From the NCBI GenBank assembly GCA_037447655.1, contig JBBHKE010000097.1, positions 56,178 through 78,279 of the forward strand: 22,102 nt of DNA, given 5' to 3'. This document shows, in pieces, positions 9,108-16,937 of the stretch. Positions within the stretch are counted from its first letter, which is position 1. Every line of letters starts with the position of its first letter. Origin of the DNA: Zygnema cylindricum. Its lineage: Eukaryota > Streptophyta > Zygnematophyceae > Zygnematales > Zygnemataceae. The position numbers and the translations under genes were made by a program. The notes beneath the pieces are model-generated. The model made no database searches, was not told where the DNA came from, and saw nothing but the letters and a program-made list of their open reading frames with translations.

Positions 9108-9228
9108 ATTGGTATCGGAGCGGGTCTTGCTATTGAGTGCCTAGAATATTCTGTGAGGAGAATCTGGCTAGTGTTGCTATTATGGGGAGGAAAAAAAAAC
9201 CTGTTTCGTCTCCAGCACCGACTTTTAC
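9108..9228 (+). pseudogene. Broken second unit: primer site and first codons of gag
   Basis: This is an identical copy of 6487-6607: primer site TGGTATCGGAGC at 9110-9121, gag ATG at 9182 and 16 gag codons up to GCACCGACTTTTAC. The match then ends abruptly. After the break the frame reaches a stop within about 12 codons. It shows that the element was a tandem sharing the middle LTR. Confidence 0.85.
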
Positions 9229-9773
9229 AAATTGGACAAATGTGTACGGGGAAAAGATGTTTTAAGAGACAAAAAATAATAGTCGCGGGCGACCCGGTGC
9301 TTTGCCCTTGGGTTGCCTTTGACGTCGAATTTGTCTGGCCGTTTATCATACCATTACAACCACGCGAAATACAACAAATAAGGTTGTACCACGTGTCTCT
9401 ATTCCTTACAGCAAAATTGGAACATGACAAGGCCAATCAAAACTCAAATCACTCAACGGCTCACGATCTTACACAAAACAATCGACGATCAGTTATCGTT
9501 GTCGCCAGAGACGAATGCGACCAGAATGCTTTTCCCTTTTTTAAAAAAGGGCAAAGCAACAAACATACACGCTAAATACGATCGACGGTGTACTGAATCT
9601 TGCGTTTTTCGGGCTATGTGAACTTGTGAGGTTGGTTTCACGCGTTGTGAAAGCTCCACGTCGCCCCCCCTTCGCTTTTCGAGTATCCACGCCTCGCACC
9701 GCGAGGCGCATCGCCCACTGCGAACGCAACGCAACACTGTGAAAATCAAAACCGTTTACGGAAGGAAACGCGA

Positions 9774-9830
9774 CACGAAACATTCTTCTGCACACGAAAC
9801 ATTCTTCTGCACAAGAAACATTCTTCTGCC
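9774..9830. repeat. 19-bp tandem repeat, three units
   Basis: Units CACGAAACATTCTTCTGCA at 9774-9792 and 9793-9811, and a third with CAAG in place of CACG at 9812-9830. It is a short young minisatellite of unknown role. Confidence 0.8.
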
Positions 9831-10656
9831 TGTTTCTTTTATCGAAATTTAAAATTATTAAACTGTAGTTCGTTTCAACATCGAAAACATTATTGTTTCA
9901 ACAATTGAAAAAACGTTTTTTGATTCAACGGTTTTTTTATCCATGTCCTCCTGTTTGCTTCTTTATCTCACCAGCCTATTTTTTTTTTCTCCACTTCCTT
10001 TCTTTCCCCGCTTTGGTTGCATGTTCCGGTCCCTTTTTACCATTCGTGTCTCCTTTCTTCGTGGTGGAGACGCCCCTTCTTAGATTGTAAGTACATTTTT
10101 AACTCGTTTTTTTTCTCTTTTTTACTTTTTTGTTTCTCACTACCCCTTCGTCTCCACAAAAATAGATTATGGTTTTAAAAACCTTGTTTGTCCTCTTGTG
10201 CCATTTTTTTTTGATCCCATGTCGTGAATGCTTTGATCAATTGTAATGGCTCGAGCACATGTTATTGTAATGATACGCTTAAAAATGAGGTTAAAAGACA
10301 TTTGGAAAGAAGAGATCGGGGAAACATGCGTACAAGGACGCATAGGAAATCTAAAATTCTAATCCCAATCAACATTAGAACCATCACTTATGATGTGTCT
10401 ATCACCTTATAACAAAATCTCACACAATAACAACTGTCTCATTTGTTCACTTTCTTTCGACTATTATTTATAGACATAATATGGTTGATTCTACCGAGAC
10501 CTAAGTCCATCAAAGGTTTCAAAATTACAATTTTTGAGAGTAACAGTCTCATATTAGTCCAAATTCAAAATGATTCTATTAACGTATATATATTTTAAAC
10601 ACGTTAAACCCCATTTTACCACACATTCCCTTCCAACTCTTCCCTTCCAACTCATG

Positions 10657-10682
10657 AGCATTTCACTTCACCGTGAAATGCT
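10657..10682. other. Perfect 10-bp hairpin
   Basis: AGCATTTCAC, loop TTCACC, GTGAAATGCT. The stem is complete without mismatch. It lies in non-coding DNA with no neighbouring gene, so no function can be assigned. Confidence 0.6.
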
Positions 10683-10918
10683 ATGGTCCGCAAAAAATAA
10701 TTAGTACGCGTGCCTTAGTGTTGGTAATCATCTTTTCGATCCAAATAGCATGGACAATTGTGAACCACAAAAAGTAATAGCATTAAATAAACACAAAAAG
10801 TTGTAGTGATGTTATCTTGTCTTCAAAGGTGCAAAACAAACTAGGACCAGATTAGTGTTATAATGCAAATAGCACAATTCTAAGAGGTTGGTGGCTAGCC
10901 CATTATTTCAACAGCAAA

Positions 10919-11145
10919 CTAAATATTTTTACCGATGTTTCGAGGTGTTCTCCTATTGATTGCGAGAATGCTTTCCAATCCCAGGAGGACGTTTTCCAAC
11001 TCCGAGAGGATGTTTTCCAACTCCGAGAGGATATTTTCCAACTCATGGAGGATGTTTTCCAACTCCGAGAGGATGTTTTCTGACACCCGGAGGGTGTTTC
11101 CCAACACCTGGAGGATGTCGGCCTCCTGTAAGAAATCATTAACAA
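10919..11145 (-). repeat. 21-bp minisatellite (coding-length heptads)
   Basis: About eight to nine copies of a 21-bp unit (TTTTCCAACTCCGAGAGGATG and variants) cover about 10960-11120. Because 21 is a multiple of three, several frames stay open. The minus-strand frame 10919-11107 reads repeated ILSELEN heptads with Leu/Ile at regular a/d-like places, a pattern that would form a coiled coil. The plus-strand frame reads FSNSERM repeats. I see no promoter, splice site or flanking domain, so the minisatellite is certain and a gene is not. Confidence 0.75.
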
Positions 11146-11800
11146 TGTTTAAAAAATGAGTCTTTTAAAAAATACAGAATGTTCAAAAGCCAGCATTTAA
11201 AAAGATACGAAATAGAATACTTGTAGAGGAGAGAATGACTTGTAAAATGATTTGTCCTTTACCAGAAAGAATGAATGTACTGGACAAGCTTGTAACACAT
11301 GGGCACACCCTTTTACTGTAATCATAAAAAAATAAAAATACCAAATAAAGTTCCCCGTAAAAATGCACAGAAACTTTCACGTCGTGACAAATAGTCAACT
11401 CATTCGTCCACTTCGAGAGACTGATCCCAAAAAAAAAATAAAAATAGACGCGAGAAGCAGGCGTAAAAAAAAAAGATTCTAAACATATGGCGAATCGTCA
11501 ATGAACAAAAAATTGACCGTATTTGTAACGGCCAATGGGATCATTTATATAAAAAAAGCGTTTTTGACTCCCAAATAGATTCCCATGGAGCCCAATCCTT
11601 TGTTTTTGGACGTATGTGGCTCGAAAGTGTATGGTGTCACGTCTCATTTCCACCCAAAACACTGACGCGCAGTTCACTATTTTGTCGTCCGTACGATATA
11701 GACAAGTGACCTCGGGTGGACAAACAAAATCTGAGTCAGGATCTCCAGCGCATGAAAGATTCCCTCTTTTTTTAATTTCCATTTGTGAAAAGAAACTCGA
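11146..11800. other. Non-coding stretch upstream of the 11949 ORF
   Basis: No gene is recognised. A-rich runs lie at 11431-11480. The minus-strand open frame over 11498-11998 runs antisense through the promoter and leader described next and has no recognisable domain, so it is treated as chance. Confidence 0.4.
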
Positions 11801-11948
11801 TGACGTCACTGCAGCCGTCGGATCCGAAAACAAAAAGTATAAAACTCCTCTCTCACTCAAACGCTCTCTTATCTTTCGCTCCGTCCTTTTGTCTCCCTCT
11901 TCTTTCACTCTCTCTCTCCTCTCTCTCCACTCTTTCCCTCCAATCACA
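11801..11948 (+). promoter_or_regulatory. Promoter and pyrimidine-rich leader
   Basis: A full bZIP/CRE-type palindrome TGACGTCA lies at 11801-11808 and TATAAAA at 11838-11844. An unbroken CT-rich leader follows (about 11849-11942) up to AATCACAATGG, with A at -3 and G at +4 around the ATG at 11949. The order and spacing are those of a pol II promoter with a short 5' UTR. No initiator site can be fixed by eye. Confidence 0.6.
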
Positions 11949-12107
11949 ATGGCCCACTCAATCCCCACTATTATTCGCGTTGCCGCCTCCATTCTCACTT
12001 CCGTACCTATCCGTACAACCTCTCATACCAGCTTGACTCGCTACAACTCCTTCCAATTCTTCCCCTCCAACTACTCCACGTGTGCCACACTACACCGGGA
12101 ATCGTAA
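11949..12107 (+). CDS. First exon or short ORF with mitochondrial-type presequence
   Basis: The ATG lies in good context and opens 52 codons before TAA at 12105. The product starts MAHSIPTIIRVAASILTSVPIRTT. It is rich in Ser, Thr and Arg, has no acidic residue in the first 50, and alternates hydrophobic and basic residues, which is the look of a mitochondrial (or plastid) transit peptide. The stop overlaps a possible donor GTAATT at 12104, the same donor type as the intron at 5598. I infer that this is the first exon of a nuclear gene for an organelle protein and that the following exon is not in the adjacent repeats. The mature product cannot be named. An independent micro-ORF is the alternative. 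Confidence 0.5.
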   Translation: MAHSIPTIIRVAASILTSVPIRTTSHTSLTRYNSFQFFPSNYSTCATLHRES

Positions 12108-12383
12108 TTATAGTAAAGAAAAAATTAGAGTAAAAAAAGAGAAAAAAATAATTAGAGTTATCAACTCTAATTTGTGTGATATAACTTTTTCGAAAAGGAA
12201 TTTAACTCTAATTTATTCAGGGAATTGATCATGGCAGTGACTGTTTTGGTTGCGCACAGTCACTTACGTCATTTTGTCATAAACTGTACATTTGAAGTAC
12301 ACATTGGTACAAGTAAAGTACCGTTGAGTCTAAATTTGACAGTCAATCGGTTGGACAGCTTTGACTTTCAAAATATTGTTATC
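12108..12383. other. Non-coding stretch with AATTAGAGT inverted repeats
   Basis: A perfect hairpin AATTAGAGTT-ATC-AACTCTAATT occupies 12150-12172. Further copies of the same word lie at about 12122 (direct) and 12202 (inverted). A second stem, AGTGACTG/CAGTCACT, spans about 12236-12264. No gene is seen. It may be intron sequence of the 11949 gene or a small foldback element. Confidence 0.45.
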
Positions 12384-12530
12384 AGTGTTGGGTATCGAGG
12401 ACCATTTGCCGATATTCGATATATATCAAATTTGAAGTACCCGATAATCGATATATCGCTTCGATATATCGAAAATCAAATTATCGCGATGTATCGCCGA
12501 TATATTGTCGATATATCGAGGCTTCTTAAA
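12384..12530 (+). repeat. CGATATAT-rich dispersed repeat, copy B
   Basis: It starts (C)AGTGTTGGGTATCG at 12383 and continues with many CGATAT/ATATCG palindromes to about 12528, followed by an A-run. It matches copy A (1-133) in its end sequence and composition, in the opposite orientation. The preceding base gives CAGTG, like hAT ends. No second terminus (CGATACCCAACACTG) is found downstream, so the copy is truncated or the other end is lost. Confidence 0.6.
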
Positions 12531-12540
12531 AAAAAAAAGT

Positions 12541-12978
12541 ATTCTTGCTAGTTGCTACTGCTGCTAGTACTACTGCTGCTGCCACTGCTTCTACCAGTAC
12601 TAGTGCTACTGCAGCTGCTAATATTAGGTGCAGCTGCTGCTAATACTAGCTGCAACTGCTGAACTAGTGCTACTACAACTGCTAGTACTAGCTGCATATG
12701 TTAGTACTAGCTACTGTTTATACCAGTACTAGTGCTAGTTGCAGCTGCAAGTACTAGCTATTGTTGCTGCGAGTACTAATGCTACTGCAGCTGCTAGTAC
12801 TAGGTGCTACCGCTAGTACTTGCTACTGCTTATGCCAGTACTAGTACTAGCAGCTGCTGCCAGGACTAGTTGCATGCCAGTACTAGTACTAGCAGCTGCT
12901 GCCAGGACTAGGTGCAACTGCTGCCACTGCTGCCAGGACTAAATGCAACTACTGCCTGGGCTCTGCTGCCAGACTAGG
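12541..12978. repeat. Cryptic trinucleotide satellite (TGC/TAC/TAG-like)
   Basis: About 440 bp made of variants of TGCTACTGC, CTGCTAGTACTAG and GCAGCTGCTGCC. Two long direct units, each with CCAGTACTAGTACTAGCAGC, start at about 12834 and 12878. CTAGTACTAG and GCAGCTGC palindromes are frequent. The tract ends where the copia-2 LTR begins and does not continue on the other side of that element. Confidence 0.85.
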
Positions 12979-12982
12979 CTAT

Positions 12983-13440
12983 TGAATGAAAGGCCATGAT
13001 AGGCCGAAAAATCTAATACGACAAATAATAGAGAGAGGCCAAAAGAGAAGAATAGAGGCCTGATATAGAAAAGACAGTGCAGAGTAAACGGCAAACAAGA
13101 GAACAAGGAGAAGTTTGTCGTTTGGATTTCTTTTCATTGAATAATTTTCCATAAAGACAGAAGAGAGTCTTATAGTGATAAAAAACAAAAGAGTAGTCGA
13201 AAAGACTCTAAAAGGTACATCTAATGAAAGGAGTAACTTAGGACGGTACATCTAGCTACGCTAAAGCGAATAAAATATTCCAAGAGAGATACCTACATAT
13301 ATTGACAAAAGGTATGTACAGTCCATTTTATAAAGTACAGTTCACTACATAGAGTACAGAACACAAACCGTAGTAGTAAAACTAGTCGTGTAGTGACTAT
13401 GACACTAAGTAGTGTAGAATGCTTTAATTGACTTTCAACA
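12983..13440 (-). repeat. 3' LTR of copia-2
   Basis: Minus-strand start TGTTGAAAGTCAATTAAAGC at 13440, end CCTTTCATTCA at 12983, 458 bp with TG...CA ends. It is closely similar to 17975-18453. The four bases CTAT outside the inner end also match the other copy, which leaves the exact LTR border open by up to 4 bp. Confidence 0.9.
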
Positions 13441-13449
13441 CCCCCCCTC
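13441..13449 (-). other. Polypurine tract of copia-2
   Basis: GAGGGGGGG on the minus strand touches the TG of the 3' LTR, the normal plus-strand primer position. Confidence 0.85.
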
Positions 13450-13462
13450 GATTAAAGCATGG

Positions 13463-15118
13463 TTAGTCACGAAGACCGGGATAAAACATGTGGTGATGAA
13501 ATAAAGGGCGAGGGAGAGGTTTTGTGAGAAAATCCGCAAGTTGAGAGCCGGTGGCACAATGAGAGAAGGAGACGGTGCCATCAAGAATTTTATCACGTGT
13601 AAAATGAAATTGTATATCAATGTGTTTAGTGCGTGTATGATGGATAGTGTTTTTCATAAGAGCCAACGCTCCTTGAGAGTCACAAAAAATAGAGGTGGGA
13701 GAAGAAGGGGGAAAAGAGAGATCAGAAAGAAGACGGCGAAACCAAATAGCCGATTTTGTGGCAGCAGCGCCGGCCATGTATTCCGCCTCCGTTGAAGAAA
13801 GAGCAACAGTGATTTGTTTGCGGGACGACCAAGAGACAAGGCCACCACCTAAAGAAAAACACACACCGGAAATGGAGCGACGATCGTCGACTTGATTACC
13901 CCAATACGCGTCGCAAAAACCAATGATGGAAGTGTCCGGAGAAAACGAAGAGGATGTTGGTGAGGGGGGAGAAGGATGGGAGAAAGTGAGATGAAGATGC
14001 TTTGTTCCTTGGAGGTAGCGAAGGACACGTAATGCGGCTTGGAGATGGGTTTGAGATGCACAATGCGAAAATTGAGATAAAAGACAAACGGCTACGCAAA
14101 TATCCGGCCGTGTACCAAGCATAGCATACATCAATTTTCCTATAATCGACCGATAAAGTGAGCTAATATCTCCTTGGGCATTCCCATCGGAGGATTTCTT
14201 AGTGAGAGTGGTGTTGGGATCAAGAGGAGTAGGAACAGAGTTGCAATTTGTCATGTCAAAATGCTCAAGGAGGTCAAGGATGTAATGCTCTTGACTCATT
14301 TGCAAAATGCGTGCAGATCTTTGACGTAGAATAGTGATGCCTAAGCAATAGTCAAGGTCACCTAAATCGGTCATTAGCCAATTGGAAGAGAGAATACCCT
14401 TGACCTGGTGAATAGACGACTTACTAGGACCTGCAAGAATTAAATTGTCTACGTAAATAATGATAATGATTAACTGATTCCCGGTACCTCTAATATAGAT
14501 TCCAGGATTTGCACTAATTTCCCTTAAAACTTCCTTAATTAATGCTGCGACAAGTGTTTGATGCCAAACTCAAGGTGTTTGTTTAAGACCATAAATAGAC
14601 TTACATAAATGACAAACAAGAGTTTCAAAACCAGGTACAGCGTAACCAGGGAGTTGATCCATAAAAATATCTTCGGCAAGACTACCATGAAAAAAGACAG
14701 TCTTGACGTCGAGTTGCAGTAACTCCCAATCATGAAGGGCGGCAAGAGAAAATATAGTGCGGATGGAGTCAAACTTGGCGACAAGGGCAAAAGTTTCGTT
14801 GTAGTTAACGCCCTCTGTTTGCAAATATCCTTTTGCTACAAGGCGTGCCTTGTAACGCTCGACAGATCCACGTGCCAGCCTTTTAATTTTAAAAACCCAC
14901 TTAGAACCAATTGCACGTCGATTTGGTAGAAGCATACAAAGTGTCCAGGTATTATTCGACATCAATGTGTTGTATTCTTGAGTAGCAGCAAGCTGCCACT
15001 TGTCACCATCTGGACGGTTTAAAACGACATTCAATGCTGGAGGATCTTTGACATCAGCAAGGTTTGCGTGAGCTAGATTCTCGCGAATCTTCCATGTCGG
15101 TTGAATTAGACGTATACT
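13463..15118 (-). pseudogene. copia-2 reverse transcriptase and RNase H
   Basis: Minus strand, one frame, from the linker after integrase (WKIRENLAHANL, then NVVLNRPDGDKW) to the stop after PGLRD. RT motifs seen: NTWTL, IGSKWVFKIK, RYKARLVAKGY, NETFALVAKFDSIRT, LDVKTVFFHG (first catalytic Asp kept), SIYGLKQTP, then a TGA at about 14570 where the family has Arg (PRVWHQ). The catalytic YVDD reads YVDN (codon AAT at minus 14446-14444). RNase H is whole by eye: DAYWGNQVDDRRSISG, SSTEAEYMA, CDSQGALAL, HTRTKHIDI, LADFLTKPL. Downstream of the TGA the frame stays open to 13463. The enzyme would be cut short and lacks an active-site Asp, so it is inactive. Confidence 0.9.
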
Positions 15119-15820
15119 TTATCGTACGACAACTTGTTCGACAGGAGGCGTTAGCGACGTAACAAGGACCGTATAACGAACCAATCTGGGCGGCGACAAA
15201 TTGTCCGAGATAGTATGTGATTTATTTGTCGAGTTAAGGACCGAATCCGTACTTGTCGTTGTAGCGACCAAAAAAGTATTTGTCGTTTCGAGGACCGTAA
15301 CGTCACCCGCCGCGATTTGTATCATATGTGGGAGACCGCCGAGAATTGTGGTCGTTTGGGGGACCGCATTGTCACTTGTCGCGAGCTATACCATTTGTGG
15401 GAGAGCGCCGGTAACTGCGGCTTGTACTTGTTGTGAGAAATTTCCGCAATTTCCGGACGTAACAAAATCTGAAATTGAAGGAACACTTGAGGGAATTGGG
15501 GAAATGTGAGGTATTAAAGGTGGTGTAGAAGGGGAAGGTGTTAAAGGGGGCGTTGGCAGGATAGTAACAGAATTAGTAGGGATAGATTCATAAGGAGGGA
15601 ATAAACTGGGTAAGAGAGTTAGTGGTAAATCGAAAACAAGCGTGCGTAAGAGAGGAGACTCATGAAAAATAACGTCACGCGTGGTGATAATTCTTCGTGA
15701 AGAAGGACACCAAATACGGTAGACCTTAGAATTAGGGGAATATCCCACAAAAATCCCGCGTGTGGCCCGAGCACCTAATTTTCCATTTGAAGGGGGTAGG
15801 ATTTTAAAAGTATGCTTCGC
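15119..15820 (-). pseudogene. copia-2 post-integrase linker with 22-codon tandem repeat
   Basis: After the integrase come GARATRGIFVGYSPNSKVYRIW and RRIITTRDVIFHES, the usual copia segment. A proline/serine-rich linker follows with a near-66-bp tandem duplication (about 15294-15358 and 15360-15424). The two repeats read LPHMIQIAAGD and LPQMV-stop-LATSD, so the TAG near 15386 sits where the other repeat has Gln. A second stop, TAA near 15119, follows VEQVVVR. The open frame 15386-16000 is in the same register as the RT. Confidence 0.8.
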
Positions 15821-16758
15821 ACCTAAAAATACGAAAGTGAGAAACATCGGGTTTAGTACCATGCCATGCTTCAAAAGGAGTTTTGTTAGAAAGAGAAGAG
15901 GTTGGAGAACGATTAAGAATATAAGAGGATGTGAGTAAAGCCTCAGCCCAAAAATGAAATGGTAAGTTAGCAAAATGTAAGAGAGAGCGAGACATATCAA
16001 TAAGAGTGCGATTTAGGCGCCCAACATCACCATTTTGCTGCGGAGTATGAGGAGACGTTTTGTGGTGAAAAATATAAGAACTCAGAAAAAGCATTAGAGA
16101 CAAACTCCCCCCCATTATCCGTACGTATTGTTTTAATGCAAGATGATAAGTGATTTTCGACAAGTGCTTTGAAGTGTTGAAAATGGGTGAAAACTTCGGA
16201 TTTATGACGCATGAAATAAATGTGTGTAAAACGAGAAAAATCATCAATGAAGGTGAGAAAATAAAAGGCACCACCAAGGCTGTGAATGGGAATAAGACCG
16301 CACACATCACTGTGAATGAGATCAAGAGAGGCCAATGGAAAAGGTAAGCGAGGCATTTTGCCAAGAATACAACCATGACAAAAATCAATTTTACCTTCAT
16401 GAAAAGGATCAATTCCAAGGACAAGCCCTTTACTAAGGGAAGCTAGGCTAACACCATAAAGATGGCCATATCCAAGACGCCATTTGAGAAAAGAGGAAGA
16501 AGAGGGGGAATGAGCTAAAGAAGGATGAGCGATATCATTAAAGAAATTAAGACTATATAGGCTTCCTAAACGATTGCCGCAACCAATGAGGTCCTTAGAG
16601 GAGCAAAAGAATTTAACATCGGATTCAATAATAATGCCAAAACTCCCATGGCGTAAAGCCGAACTAGTTGAGAAAAGATTCTTTTTGAGATCAGGCAAAA
16701 AATAAACTTTGTCCAAGACTATTAGACGAGAAGCGTGCGAACGGGTATTAAAATGCAC
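15804..16758 (-). pseudogene. copia-2 integrase
   Basis: Two frames joined by a shift near 16075 carry the integrase. In order: RLIVLDKVYFLPDLKKNLFS, a GAG-pre-integrase zinc part with FCHGCILGKM (RLGY where the family has RLGH), LIHSDVCG, LTFIDDFSRFTHIYF (first Asp), IRTDNGGEFVSNAF (second Asp), then TSPHTPQQNGDV-G-RLNRTL and FWAEALLTSSYILNRSP. The catalytic Glu position is Gly (GGG at minus 16022-16020). A one-base insertion in the T-run near 15815 ends the frame after FRCEAYF. The protein would cut and join LTR ends to target DNA if intact. This copy cannot. Confidence 0.88.
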
Positions 16759-16937
16759 CTGTCCAACGAGATGGAAGTTAGTTCCATGTTGTTTCCAAGC
16801 AAAATGTGTAATGGATTTTGAAGGGGAACAACATTAATTAACATATCACGTTGACAACACATATGGTGAGAAGCGCCGGAATCAATAAGCCAATCAGAAA
16901 AATTACCTGATTGAGAAAAGGCGTACCCATAGTCCAA
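16722..16937 (-). pseudogene. copia-2 protease
   Basis: DYGYAFSQSGNFSDWLIDSGASHHM contains the aspartyl-protease triad DSGA. It is followed by RDMLINVVPLQNPLHILLGNNMELTSIS. The frame ends by a likely one-base loss near 16755 before QVHFNTRSHASRL of the next frame. It lies in a -1 register relative to gag. The segment normally frees gag and pol proteins from the polyprotein. Confidence 0.82.

Larger units (their letters stand above)
5763..9228 (+). mobile_element. Gag-only copia-type LTR element, partial tandem (TR-GAG-like)
   Basis: The order is LTR (5763-6486), primer site, gag, 3' untranslated part, polypurine tract, LTR (8395-9107), primer site and the first bases of gag again, broken at 9228. 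The internal part between the LTRs is only 1.9 kb and has no protease, integrase, RT or RNase H. It is therefore a non-autonomous element of the TR-GAG kind known from plants. The 121 bp after each LTR (6487-6607 and 9108-9228) are identical by eye, while the LTRs differ at many sites. It lies in the J-domain exon. No target-site duplication is seen because the right end is not an LTR end. Confidence 0.85.
9229..10918. other. Non-coding stretch with small repeats
   Basis: No gene could be supported. Items seen: a perfect palindrome CCCTTTTTTAAAAAAGGG (9534-9551) inside a longer GCTTT/AAAGC stem; a 19-bp tandem repeat CACGAAACATTCTTCTGCA in three units (9774-9830); a pyrimidine-rich part (about 9940-10200); a 13-bp doublet CCCTTCCAACTCTT-like at about 10626-10652; and a perfect hairpin at 10657-10682. 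The open frames here are short and unlike any family known to me. Confidence 0.5.

Noticed and set aside
11498-11998. 166-codon minus-strand open frame
   Set aside because: It runs antisense through a TATA box, a CT leader and an ATG with good context, and shows no domain. The plus-strand reading explains the DNA better.
12225-12551. 108-codon plus-strand frame
   Set aside because: It has no proper start and half of it is the CGATATAT repeat, whose 8-10-base words give pseudo-regular residues.
13541-13895. Plus-strand frames inside copia-2
   Set aside because: They are antisense shadows of the RNase H coding region.
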